Positions 27,862 through 36,647 of a stretch of DNA of 64,000 nucleotides are shown here, piece after piece. The notes below the pieces were generated by a model. The model had not been told where the DNA came from. It did not search any database and saw nothing but the letters and a program-made list of their open reading frames with translations. A program made the translations under genes and the position numbers. This stretch comes from CBDAQA01 sp965198865 (GTDB lineage: Bacteria; Planctomycetota; Phycisphaerae; Tepidisphaerales; Tepidisphaeraceae), in NCBI GenBank assembly GCA_965198865.1, contig CBDAQA010000033.1, positions 62,001-126,000 of the forward strand. Reading direction: 5' to 3'. Position 1 is the stretch's first letter. Each line of letters opens with the position of its first letter.

Positions 27862-28989
27862 TCATCCCCCGCCGTCCATCGCTTCAATCAGCAGCGGCGG
27901 CTGCCGCCCGAAGCGCGTGACGAATTCGTCGCGGGTCGGCGCCAGCCGCGTGCGGACCTTCGCCTCGTGGTTCAGCGCGATCGACGCCAGTCGGTGCTCA
28001 AGATAGGGGTTGGCGAACCGCTCCAGCGTCGCCTCCACGAACGCCGTCGCCCCCGGCACCCGCCCGTCGATCGTGGGGACGACCTCCTCGGTCAGCAGCC
28101 GTCGCAGCCACGGACCGACAGCGGCGTCCTCCAACGCTTCCCGCACCGTGGCGATTCCCAACGGCATCGCCTTCGACACCAGTGCCGTGTGCGCCCCGTT
28201 GAGGATCCGTACCTTCCGCAACTCGTACGGCCCAACGTCGGCCGCCCGCTGGATCGCCGGGTGGGCGAACAGCGGCGCACGCTCATCCGTCTCGATCGCC
28301 CAGAGCGCGAACGGCTCGGCCACCGTCAGCAGCGCGTCCGTCGCCAGCAGCGGATGCTCCGCCGGCCGGCCCGAGACGATCCGGTCCACCAGCGCGTTCA
28401 GCCACACGCAGCCGCCGTCGATCCAGTCGCGCACCTCGGCCGGCACGCCCCAACGCTCCGCCTGCGTCGCCACCAGCTCCCGCAGTTGATGCCCGTTCCT
28501 CGGCAGCAGTTCGCAGGGCATGATCGCCAGCGGCGAGTGCTGCCCCTGCTCGTGGCGATGCCATAACGCGTCGAGCAGCTTCGCGGGAAATGACCGCGGC
28601 GCCGTCCCATTGCTTGGTCGGTGCGCGTCTGCCGGGTCGAGGGCAAACCCCGCTTCGGTCGTGTTCGACACGATGAACCGAACGGACGTGGCAACGTCGC
28701 GGACGTCCGCCCACCGCGTCTCGGCATCCAGCGCCCGCGACACGCTCCCGATCGGCCGCACCTCGTCCACCGCACGCCCGCCTCGGAGTCCACGGACTAA
28801 GACGTTGTACTGCCCGCCCTGCCGGTTGATCGTCTCGGCCGCGCCCGATCGGGTCGACTGCACGATGACGACGCGCCCAACCGCCTGCCCCTCACGGTTC
28901 GCGTCGTCGATGAACGCATCGGCGAACGCGCGCAGGAAGTTCCCCCCGCCGAACTGCAACACCGTCTCGGGCAGCGCGTCGGTCGTCAC
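27862..28989 (-). CDS. uxaB: Tagaturonate reductase (altronate oxidoreductase)
   Basis: 375 residues of the mannitol-dehydrogenase/long-chain polyol dehydrogenase family. The N-terminal Rossmann motif is VLQFGGGNFLRAF, then RFIVSNTTEAGFALDP, and the C-terminal helical domain contains KVRILNGAHTALVSKAMPLG, the family signature (K...NG-x-H). It reduces tagaturonate to altronate with NADH in galacturonate catabolism. It is shorter than E. coli UxaB (about 480 residues) but in the range of planctomycete homologues. The GTG start overlaps the uxaA stop (GTGA), so the two genes are coupled. It converges on GH28 with a 51-bp gap. UxaC (isomerase) is not in the window. Confidence 0.87.
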   Translation of the reverse strand: MTTDALPETVLQFGGGNFLRAFADAFIDDANREGQAVGRVVIVQSTRSGAAETINRQGGQYNVLVRGLRGGRAVDEVRPIGSVSRALDAETRWADVRDVATSVRFIVSNTTEAGFALDPADAHRPSNGTAPRSFPAKLLDALWHRHEQGQHSPLAIMPCELLPRNGHQLRELVATQAERWGVPAEVRDWIDGGCVWLNALVDRIVSGRPAEHPLLATDALLTVAEPFALWAIETDERAPLFAHPAIQRAADVGPYELRKVRILNGAHTALVSKAMPLGIATVREALEDAAVGPWLRRLLTEEVVPTIDGRVPGATAFVEATLERFANPYLEHRLASIALNHEAKVRTRLAPTRDEFVTRFGRQPPLLIEAMDGGG

Positions 28990-30488
28990 AGCGTCACGCC
29001 GTCCTTCCAGATGGCGATCTCGCGGTTGCCGTTGATCTCGTTCCGCACGGCCCGCCGCCCGCTCGCCACGTCCAGCACCAGGTCGAACAGCTCGTCCGCG
29101 ATCGCGTCCGGATCGGCCTCGTCGGCCAGCAGTCGACCCGCGTCGAAGTCGATCCACCCCGGCTTCCGCGTCGCCAGGTCGGAGTTGCTGGCGATCTTCA
29201 GCGTCGGCACCGGGAACCCCATCGGCGTCCCGCGGCCCGTCGTGAACAGGATCACGTGCGCCCCCGCCACCGTCATCGCCGTCGCGCTCACGCCGTCGTT
29301 GCCCGGCGCGTTCACCAGCGCGACGCCCCCCAGCCCGCCGACGCCCACCGGCTCGCCGTACGCCAGCACCTGCTTCACCGGCGCATCCCCCGCTTTTTGC
29401 AGGCACCCCAGACTCTTGTCCGCGTTGGTCGACAGCCCCCCCGCCTTGTTGCCAGGCGACGGGTTCTCGTCGATCGGCTGGCCGTACCGGCGGAAGTAGG
29501 CGCGGAATTCGTCGACCAGCGACACGATCGCCTTGGCCGTCGCGTCGTCGGCCGCCCGGTCGAGCAGCACCTGCTCGGCACCGAACATCTCGGGCACCTC
29601 GCTGAGCAGCGTCGTCCCGCCCTGCGCCGTCAGCCGGTCGGCGATCCGGCCGACCAGGGGGTTGGCCGTGATGCCCGAGAACCCGTCCGACCCGCCGCAC
29701 TTCATGCCCAGGATCAGCTCGCGGGCCGGCACCGGTTCGCGCGCCGACCGCTTTGCGACCGCGACCAGTTCGGACACCGCCGCCACGCCCGCCTCGATCT
29801 CGTCGCCCACCTGCTGGGCGTTGAAGTACCTCAGTCGCCCGGCACCGGTGGCCGACGCGCCCGCCTCGGCCAGCAGGGCGGCCATCTGGTTGTTCTCGCA
29901 CCCCAGCCCGATGACCAGCACTGCGGCGGCGTTCGGGTGCCGCAGCATGCCGGCCAGCACCCGGCGCGTGTTGTCCAGGTCGCCGCCCAATTGCGAGCAG
30001 CCGAACGGGTGCGGGTAGGCGAACACGCCGTCGAAGTCGGCCGTGGCGGGGAACATCGCGTTCGCCCGCTCGGCGATCTTCATCGACGCCTGGTTGACGC
30101 ACCCGACGGTCGGCACGATCCAGACCTCGTTCCGCACGCCCACCCGGCCGTCGGGCCGGCGGTAGCCGTCGAACGTCCGCGGGGCGACGGCACCCCGATC
30201 CCGCTCGACCATTGGCGACCGACCCGCGGTCGACCAGTCCTCGCGCAACGCGCTCGCCACGTTGTGCGCGTGGACGTGCGCCCCCGCCGGCATGTCGCCG
30301 CGGGCGACGCCGATCGACCGCCCGTACTTGATGACCGGATCGCCGGCCCCGATCGACACCGTCGCCACCTTGTGGCCGGCCGGCACATCCTCGCGCAGAG
30401 TGACGCCATCGATTGCCTCGCCGGCCAACAGGCCTCGCAGGGCGACGACGACGTTGTCCGCTGGGTGGATCTGAAGGGTGGATCGCAT
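28986..30488 (-). CDS. uxaA: Altronate dehydratase
   Basis: 500 residues, the normal length for UxaA. An N-terminal SAF domain at about 1-80 (VTLREDVPAGHKVATVSIGA) is followed by the galactarate/altronate dehydratase core (RNEVWIVPTVGCVNQASMKI, FAYPHPFGCSQLGGDLDNTR, LGCENNQ, LGMKCGGSDGFSGITANPLV, DENPSPGNKAGGLS). It dehydrates D-altronate to 2-keto-3-deoxygluconate, an iron/manganese-dependent reaction. Cysteines in VGCVNQ, FGCSQ and GCEN are the expected conserved ones. It is the first gene of a uxaA-uxaB operon and appears intact, in contrast to the damaged extracellular enzymes nearby. Confidence 0.93.
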   Translation of the reverse strand: MRSTLQIHPADNVVVALRGLLAGEAIDGVTLREDVPAGHKVATVSIGAGDPVIKYGRSIGVARGDMPAGAHVHAHNVASALREDWSTAGRSPMVERDRGAVAPRTFDGYRRPDGRVGVRNEVWIVPTVGCVNQASMKIAERANAMFPATADFDGVFAYPHPFGCSQLGGDLDNTRRVLAGMLRHPNAAAVLVIGLGCENNQMAALLAEAGASATGAGRLRYFNAQQVGDEIEAGVAAVSELVAVAKRSAREPVPARELILGMKCGGSDGFSGITANPLVGRIADRLTAQGGTTLLSEVPEMFGAEQVLLDRAADDATAKAIVSLVDEFRAYFRRYGQPIDENPSPGNKAGGLSTNADKSLGCLQKAGDAPVKQVLAYGEPVGVGGLGGVALVNAPGNDGVSATAMTVAGAHVILFTTGRGTPMGFPVPTLKIASNSDLATRKPGWIDFDAGRLLADEADPDAIADELFDLVLDVASGRRAVRNEINGNREIAIWKDGVTL

Positions 30489-30607
30489 GGTGACGACGTG
30501 AGTCTATGTTCGCCTCTGGTCGGTCGTCCCGGCAACTGCACAGCGAATTGTACAAATCGTGCGTCGCGCTCTGACAAGGTCCGAGAACGCGGCCGCCGGC
30601 AGGCGTG

Positions 30608-31380
30608 TTACTGGTGGCCGTCGCTGAAGGCGATTTTGAAGGCCCGCTGGCCCCGGCTGTCGTGCGGCAGGCCGCCCATGGCGGCGGTGCCCGACGCCAC
30701 GCCCAGGACGCCCATGTCGACGTTGCAGTTCGCGATCGATATCGGGTTGACGGCGAAGTTGCGGGTGCTGGTCGCCCCCGACGTCAGGTTGACCGCCGCC
30801 ACCGTGCCGTACGGCGCCTTGCCGTAGTTGTTGATCTTCTTGAACCAGGGCTGGAGGCACGCGGTGCCGTTGGCGTCGGTGCGGCTCGCCATGTGCCAGT
30901 TGTACTGGTACCAGACCGATAGCCCGGCTGCGACTGCGGGCAGTAGAGGATCTTCGCCTATTCCCAGTTACAGGTGTTGGTCGCGGCGCCGATCGTGACC
31001 TTCGGCAGCGGGTGGCCGAGGTACTTCGTCTGCAGCAGCCGGCTGACATTGCTGCCCTGGTAGTCGCCGCCCGCCGCGATGCCGGTGCCGTGCCGGGCGC
31101 CCACGAGTAGTTGACGCCGGCCCTGGTCGCGCCGGCGTTGTAGCCGTTGCCGAAGGAGTCGGGGCCGTTGTCGCCGCGCATCGGGGGGAGCATGCCGCGG
31201 TTGTCGCTGGCGTACATGACGGAGGCCATCGCGATCTGCCGCAGCTGGCTCGTGCAGGCGACGATGCCCGCCCGACCGCCTGGCGACGCTCAGCGCCGGC
31301 AGGAGGATCCCGATCAGCACGGCGATGATGCCGATCACCACGAGCAACTCGACCAGCGTAAAACCCTGACGTCGCTTCAT
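30608..31380 (-). pseudogene. DUF1559/type II secretion-type prepilin, multiply broken
   Basis: The start MKRRQGFTLVELLVVIGIIA is a textbook prepilin cleavage site and helix (31380 downwards). The frame is lost after LLPALSVARR. It resumes in a second frame (CTSQLRQIAMASVMYASDNR), then a third (GSNVSRLLQTKYLGHPLP), which meets an in-frame TAG after TCNWE and continues as AKILYCPQSQPG. A further shift leads to YQYNWHMASRTDANGTACLQ and the family C-terminus (RAFKIAFSDGHQ), the H-x9-DG box region. At least three frameshifts and one nonsense codon are present, so this is a pseudogene unless the assembly is poor here. In planctomycetes such proteins are extremely numerous and of unknown role. Confidence 0.8.
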
Positions 31381-31925
31381 GATGATTCGTCCAGGCAGGT
31401 TCTCGTTCGACCGCGATTCAAGGTAGCTTGCTGCGCCTGATCGCCACGCCGACCCGGACACCGCCGGACCCGTGGGTTGACCGTTGCCCAACGCCCGATG
31501 GAACCATCAGACCGTACCGGCACGCGGCCGACGCCACCTTTTTTCACCACCGCGTGGAGCGGCGGAAGACGGGTAACGTTTGCCGAGTATGTCGAACGCC
31601 TCACGTCCAAGCAAGGCATTTTGACCCGCGAACGCCGAAGTATAAGAGGATGGACTTATTGTGCAAAGGGCTTGTCACTGCTGATGTTCTGGCGCGGTCG
31701 GTAGCGTAGTCCCGGCGTCGTAAGGGGTAACGTATGGCGGCGGGACGGCGGTAGTTAAATCAACGTCGAACCGCTGTCAAAACCGATTGCGGTGTGAGCA
31801 ACGTCGCGTTGTCGTTTCGCTACCCAGCGGGCCTTGCCGATATATTCCGACGGCGACGCGTTTGGGCCAGCGTGCCCTTGGCACGAAGCCCGATGTTGTT
31901 GCCTACCTCCTTCTGTGACGAGTAG
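31381..31925. other. Gene-free region between prepilin pseudogene and lyase-like remnant
   Basis: 545 bp with lower GC than the surroundings and no credible ORF. It contains an exact second copy of TTGTGCAAAGG (31659-31669, first copy at 25150) and a TATAAG box at 31641-31646 preceded by TTGACC with a short 14-bp spacer. These could be regulatory sites for the remnant gene at 31926. Nothing else recognised. Confidence 0.4.
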
Positions 31926-32272
31926 ATGACGACATCAATGCTCATCGGACGGCGGCTCAGCTTCCGCCTCGCCTGGGTCGCAGCCGCCTGGGCGACCATT
32001 GCCGCCGGCGTCGCGCGCGCCGAATCAGGCCGCGGTGACGCAGGACCGGAAGGGGCGCGAGGTGGTGCTGGCGAACGGCGTCGTGTCGGCTTCGATCGAC
32101 ACCGCCAATGCCGAGGTGGCGGGCCTGAGCTACCGCGGGCACGACATGATCAGCCGGACCGGGCGGCACAAGAACCTCTACTTCAGTCGCGACGGCGGGG
32201 AACTGGAAGGGCGGCGGCCTGCCCCGGGCGCAGGTCTGCGAAGCCGCAGGCGGGGAACTGCAAACGTGCGGG
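31926..32272 (+). pseudogene. Remnant of an exported polysaccharide lyase-like gene (rhamnogalacturonan lyase type suspected)
   Basis: A signal peptide (LIGRRLSFRLAWVAAAWATI...ARA) is readable from 31926 or 31938. The mature part is in another frame: APNQAAVTQDRKGREVVLAN, then GVVSASIDTANAEVAGLSYR and GHDMISRTGRHKNLYFSRDGG. The 'LANGVVSASID...AGLSYRG' pattern resembles the N-terminal beta-sandwich of PL4 rhamnogalacturonan lyases and related proteins. Similarity fades after about 32200, where another shift is likely. The sequence then stops at the convergent M48 gene. At most 110 residues of an enzyme normally above 500 remain. The family call is tentative; the frameshift is clear. Confidence 0.5.
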
Positions 32273-33718
32273 TCAGTTTGGCGTCGCGGTCCCGGTGACA
32301 AAGCTGATCGCGGCGACGGCGACGCAGGCGATCACGAGGATCCATAGGCCAAGCCGCACCTGTCCACTGCGGCGGTCGAAGCGCTGGCCAACGGTGGGAT
32401 CGGCGAGTCGTGTGAGGTAGGCGACGCGGGCGGCCATGCTGCCGTGGGTCCAGTTGCGGGCGGCGAAGGGGATGTTATTGACGACCGCCACCCGCCGCAG
32501 AGCGGACGTGAAGGCGGCCGCACCGTCGGGGCTGATCTGCTGCATCAGGCGGACGGCGTAGACGTCGGCCTGGCGCTCGAACCACCGGCTGAGCAGGCCG
32601 TACCCAATCCAGACGATGGCGACCATCGCGACGACCGTGCCCCCATCCATGGCGGCCGCGGCAGCCGTCGTCGTCGGGTGAAGCCGGTCGACCAACCAAT
32701 CGCCGCCGACCGACAGCGCGGCGATGGCCGATCCGATCACGCCGGCGAACCAGGCGAGGTGGCGGTGGTGGACGTGCCCCAGCTCGTGGGCGAACACGGC
32801 CTGCACCTGCTCGTCGGTCATCGTCTCCAGCAGCAGGTCCGACAGCATCACGTACCGCACCATCGGCACGACGCCCATGACGGCGGCGTTGCCGACGTTG
32901 TTGTGCGTGTCCCACAGCAGCACCTCCCGGCACCGCACGCCGGCCAGGCCCAGTACATCGGCCAGCCCGTCGCGCAGTCGGCCATCCGGCAGCCGGCGAG
33001 TGCTCAGCACGTGCCGCTGCACGGCCGGAATCACGATCAGCACAACCGCGATGGTGGCGACATCGATGCAGGCGTCGACCGACGGCGGCGCCGGCCAGGT
33101 CAGGTGGAACCGCCCCGCCCGACCGGCAGCCCGCAGCGCGAGCGTCGCCCCGTCCCGCAGCATCAGCACCAGCAGCACCGGCACCGTGGTGAACAGCAGC
33201 TGCATCCGCACCTTGTTCGCGAAGTACCCGGCGAACGGCGGCGGCGTGAACACGGGCAGGTCGGCCTCCAGGTGCGCCAGCACGCTCTGCTCGCGCACGA
33301 CCCGGTCGACCGGGTACTGCGCCCACCACAGCGCCATCCACCCGAACAGCCCCGGCAGCAGCCCCACCAGCACGCCCGGCGTGACCAGCGGCTTGCCCGC
33401 CCATCCGCCGAGGACGTGGACGACCGTGTCGTCCACCAGCCGACGCCAGCCCATCGCGAACACGCCGATGGCGAACCAGGCGGGGATCAGCCCGCGCGCA
33501 AAACCCATGGCGAGGTTGAACCGATCGACGCGCCGGCCGAGCCGTCGGTGGGCACCCCGCCGCGCCACGCGGCCGCCCCACAGCCGCATCACGACGATCA
33601 GCACGCCGTAGCCGATCAGCAGGAGCATGGCGCCCAGCACCGGGTCGACCAGCGGCAGCGGGGTCTCGGTGGCCGATTCCCAGACGCCGAAGAGCAGGAT
33701 CAGCAGGAGCGTGCGCAC
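32273..33718 (-). CDS. M48 family zinc metallopeptidase, multi-pass membrane protein
   Basis: 481 residues. The zinc site HELGH lies in AVFAHELGHVHHRHLAWF, and the third ligand Glu is in SRWFERQADVYAVRLM, so the catalytic apparatus is intact. At least seven hydrophobic segments surround it: an N-terminal pair (DPVLGAMLLLIGYGVLIVVM), two around 85-145, one near 175, one near 225 and one at the C-terminus (LWILVIACVAVAAISFV). This resembles Ste24/HtpX-like proteases that degrade or process membrane proteins under stress. The ATG start gives a typical membrane N-terminus (MRTLLLILLFGVWES). It converges on the lyase-like remnant, and the small membrane protein gene lies 30 bp upstream on the same strand. 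Confidence 0.9.
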   Translation of the reverse strand: MRTLLLILLFGVWESATETPLPLVDPVLGAMLLLIGYGVLIVVMRLWGGRVARRGAHRRLGRRVDRFNLAMGFARGLIPAWFAIGVFAMGWRRLVDDTVVHVLGGWAGKPLVTPGVLVGLLPGLFGWMALWWAQYPVDRVVREQSVLAHLEADLPVFTPPPFAGYFANKVRMQLLFTTVPVLLVLMLRDGATLALRAAGRAGRFHLTWPAPPSVDACIDVATIAVVLIVIPAVQRHVLSTRRLPDGRLRDGLADVLGLAGVRCREVLLWDTHNNVGNAAVMGVVPMVRYVMLSDLLLETMTDEQVQAVFAHELGHVHHRHLAWFAGVIGSAIAALSVGGDWLVDRLHPTTTAAAAAMDGGTVVAMVAIVWIGYGLLSRWFERQADVYAVRLMQQISPDGAAAFTSALRRVAVVNNIPFAARNWTHGSMAARVAYLTRLADPTVGQRFDRRSGQVRLGLWILVIACVAVAAISFVTGTATPN

Positions 33719-33748
33719 GATTTTCGTCCCAGGGGGTGGCCGGCACGT

Positions 33749-34126
33749 CTAAAGCAAATGGCCGAGTGTGAACCAAACAAGGCAGGACAACAGTGATAGT
33801 GCCACGACGCCGATGAACATCCCCTGGACGAAACCCCACCGTTGCCGCCGGAGGCCAATCCAAACGCCGAAGCCCGTCATGCCTGAGAGCATGAGGGCTG
33901 CGCCCAACGCGGGCAATCTAGAGGCGGTGGCCCCGGCGAGGGCTAGAAGAACAACTGTGATCACGGTGATGAGGCCGGACGCGAAGCAACCGACCCCTAT
34001 CAACATCTGATCGCCGGGAAGCGGCCGGCATGTCGGGGCGTAGCTCAACGGGCGTGGAGGTGTTACCGCGCTCAACGTGTCGGGAGTGAGAGACGATTGG
34101 CTTTCCGTCGAGCCCTTCAAGGTCAC
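33749..34126 (-). CDS. Small three-helix membrane protein coupled to the cysteine desulfurase gene
   Basis: 125 residues, GTG start overlapping the desulfurase stop (GTGA). After a Ser/Pro-rich cytoplasmic stretch of about 35 residues come three TM helices: LIGVGCFASGLITVITVVLL, LPALGAALMLSGMTGFGVWI and MFIGVVALSLLSCLVWFTLG. No family recognised. The overlap implies co-translation with nifS/iscS, and the M48 protease gene follows 30 bp further on. All three genes may therefore form one transcript, although a functional link between them is not evident. Confidence 0.65.
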   Translation of the reverse strand: MTLKGSTESQSSLTPDTLSAVTPPRPLSYAPTCRPLPGDQMLIGVGCFASGLITVITVVLLALAGATASRLPALGAALMLSGMTGFGVWIGLRRQRWGFVQGMFIGVVALSLLSCLVWFTLGHLL

Positions 34127-35274
34127 ACCGCCACCGGCAGCACCGCCCGCAGTCGCGTGATGATCGGCGGCAGGATCTGCAGCGCGCGGTCGACCTCGGC
34201 CTCGGTCGTGTACCGGCTCAGGCTGAACCGGATCGCCCCGTGCGCGATCCGGCCATCCACGCCCATCGCCATCAGCACCGGCGACGGCTCGAGGCTGCCG
34301 CTGCTGCAGGCGCTGCCGGCCGAGGCGCACACCTCGGCCTCGCTCAGCAGCAGCAGGATCGCCTCGGCCTCCAGCCGGCTGAACCCGATGTTCGACGTGT
34401 TCGGCACCCGCTCGGCCGACCCGCCGATCACGTGGGCGTCCTCGATCGACTCGATGACCGACTGCTCGAACTGGTCCCGCAGTCGGGCGACGGCCGGCAT
34501 CTTCGGCAGCGACGACTGCGCCAGTTCGGCCGCCTTGCCCATGCCGACGATGCCGGGGACGTTCTCGGTCCCGCCGCGCCGGCCGCGCTCCTGCGGGCCG
34601 CCGATCATGAGCGCTCGCACGCGGACGCCCTTGCGGACGAACATCCCGCCGACGCCCTTGGGGCCGTGGAACTTGTGCGAGGCGAAGCTCATCGCATCGA
34701 TCGGCGTGGCGTGCACGTCGACCGGCACCTTGCCGACCGCCTGCGTGGCGTCGCAGTGGAACGGCACGTTCCGCCCCTTGCACAGCCGGGCGATCTTGTC
34801 GACCGGGAACACCACGCCCGTCTCATTGTTGGCCCACATGATCGTGACCAACGCCGTGTCCGGTCCGACCGCACTCTCCAGCACGTTCATGTCGAGCGCG
34901 CCGGAGTCGTCGACGGGCACGGCCACAATCTCGATCCCATCGCGGCCCAGGTGCTTGCACAGCTCGCGCACGGCCGAGTGCTCGACCGTGCTGGTGACGA
35001 TCTGGTTCCGCGGGGCCCGGCTTAGCAGTAGCCCCCGCAGTGCGGTGTTGATCGCCTCGGTGCCGCCGGCGGTGAAGGTGAGCTCAGCGTCGTCGCAGCC
35101 GATCAGGGCCGCCACCTGCGCCCGGGCCTCGTCGATCGCCTGCCGGGCCTTCTGGCCGAACCGGTAGACGCTGGAGGCGTTGCCGTACAGCTCGGTCAGG
35201 TACGGCAGCATGGCGGCCACCACCTCGGGGGCGGGCTTGGTGGTGGCGTTGTTGTCCAGGTAGATCATCGACAT
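34123..35274 (-). CDS. Cysteine desulfurase (NifS/IscS class)
   Basis: 383 residues. It removes sulfur from cysteine to supply Fe-S cluster assembly and thiolation, using PLP. The PLP lysine is in SFASHKFHGPKGVGG. The conserved N-terminus is MSMIYLDNNATTKPAPEVV. The active-site cysteine loop ASAGSACSSGSLEPSPVL gives a catalytic Cys in the long-loop class I style. ENVPGIVGMG and NNETGVVFPV motifs are also standard. No IscU, Fdx or mnmA gene is adjacent, so the exact subtype (NifS or IscS) is not decided. The downstream membrane protein overlaps by four bases. Confidence 0.92.
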   Translation of the reverse strand: MSMIYLDNNATTKPAPEVVAAMLPYLTELYGNASSVYRFGQKARQAIDEARAQVAALIGCDDAELTFTAGGTEAINTALRGLLLSRAPRNQIVTSTVEHSAVRELCKHLGRDGIEIVAVPVDDSGALDMNVLESAVGPDTALVTIMWANNETGVVFPVDKIARLCKGRNVPFHCDATQAVGKVPVDVHATPIDAMSFASHKFHGPKGVGGMFVRKGVRVRALMIGGPQERGRRGGTENVPGIVGMGKAAELAQSSLPKMPAVARLRDQFEQSVIESIEDAHVIGGSAERVPNTSNIGFSRLEAEAILLLLSEAEVCASAGSACSSGSLEPSPVLMAMGVDGRIAHGAIRFSLSRYTTEAEVDRALQILPPIITRLRAVLPVAV

Positions 35275-35537
35275 AGGCGGTCCCTCGTGGGGGGTATGGT
35301 ACCCGCGCAGGATAGATCACTCCACCGAACGGTACACGGCCTCCTGGCCCGGCCTGCTCACTTCAGCGAGCAGGGTCACTACGCGAACCACGTCCGCCCC
35401 TGCTTGCTGAAGCAGGCAGGCGGGATCACGCGCTTCCGAGTTTCACCCGTTGCGAAACTTCCGGCATCGATTGGCGGCTGGCGCGGTCGCTACTACACTC
35501 CCGCGACTTGTTAGGACTGCCCGTCAAAGGAGTTCCG

Positions 35538-36533
35538 ATGTCCTCCACGATGCCGGCCGCGCTGGCCACCCTGACCGAGTGCATTGCCGACGAGCTCGCC
35601 GCCGTCGAGCGACGGTTCCACGGCGAGCTGGAGACGGATCTCCGGCCGGTGAACGCCCTCGTCCGCCACGTCAGCCGGTTCCGCGGGAAGATGCTCCGGC
35701 CGTGCCTGGTCCTGTTAACCGGCCGGGCCTGCGACCCCCGCGCCGAACTGACTGACGCTCACGTCACGCTGGCCACGGTGGTCGAAATGGTCCACATGGC
35801 AACGCTCGTCCACGACGACGTGCTGGACGAGGCCGAGCTGCGGCGGAAGGGGGCGACGATCAACCACCTCCGTGGCAACGAGGCGGCGGTCATGCTGGGC
35901 GACTACCTGATCAGCCACAGCTACCACCTGTGCGCCAGCCTCGACAGCCAGCTCGCCAGTCGGCTGATCGCCCGCACCACCAATCAGGTGTGCGAGGGCG
36001 AGCTGCTGCAGATCGACAACCGGCACAACCTGGAACTGGACGAGCCGACCTACTTCGAGATCATCAAGCGCAAGACGGCCGTCCTGTGCGCCGCCTGCTG
36101 CACGCTGGGCGCGACCTACGCCGGCGCCGACGAGCGGCGGGTCCGCCAGATGGAGACGTACGGCCTGTCCCTCGGCACGGCGTTCCAGATCCAGGACGAC
36201 ATCCTCGACCTCGTCGGCGACCAGGCGACGGTCGGCAAGACCCTCGGCAGCGACATCGACAAGGGCAAGATGACCCTGCCGATGATCCACTTCCTGCGCA
36301 CCGCCCCGGCCGAGCACCGGGCGCTGCTGCGGTCCCTGCTGGCCAGCCGCGACCCTGACCGACACGAGCAGGTGCGGAACCTGATCGCCCCCAGCCCGAG
36401 CATCGGCTACGCCCGCGAGGCTGCGGCGAAGCTGGTGCGGCAGGCGCGGGCGACGCTGGCCGACCTGCCCGAGTCCGACGCCCGGCAGACGCTGGCCACG
36501 ATGGCGGACTTCGTGATCGCCAGGGGGGTCTGA
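35538..36533 (+). CDS. Polyprenyl diphosphate synthase
   Basis: 331 residues, all-alpha trans-isoprenyl synthase. The first aspartate-rich motif is LVHDDVLDEAELRR and the second is FQIQDDILDLVGD. The substrate region GKMLRPCLVLL lies near residue 55. It elongates farnesyl or geranyl diphosphate with IPP, probably to the quinone side chain or another long prenyl chain; chain length cannot be read with confidence. The ATG at 35538 has AAAGGAG 5 nt upstream. An in-frame ATG ten codons earlier lacks a ribosome-binding site. ispH, which makes its IPP substrate, is in the same window but 7 kb away. Confidence 0.9.
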   Translation: MSSTMPAALATLTECIADELAAVERRFHGELETDLRPVNALVRHVSRFRGKMLRPCLVLLTGRACDPRAELTDAHVTLATVVEMVHMATLVHDDVLDEAELRRKGATINHLRGNEAAVMLGDYLISHSYHLCASLDSQLASRLIARTTNQVCEGELLQIDNRHNLELDEPTYFEIIKRKTAVLCAACCTLGATYAGADERRVRQMETYGLSLGTAFQIQDDILDLVGDQATVGKTLGSDIDKGKMTLPMIHFLRTAPAEHRALLRSLLASRDPDRHEQVRNLIAPSPSIGYAREAAAKLVRQARATLADLPESDARQTLATMADFVIARGV

Positions 36534-36647
36534 TCGGGCGTTCCCATTATGAGACGCTTAGGATGACGGGCCTGGGCTGCCCTAAGAGTCGCTAAGGGAG
36601 CCGCCCCGAGCCTCAACATCCGGTCGGTTGGGGACTATTCTCCGGCA

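Noticed and set aside
31428..31709. Small plus-strand ORF in the 31.4-31.9 kb gap
   Set aside because: No ribosome-binding site, unusual codon use for this genome and no recognisable motif; the region is better explained as intergenic.
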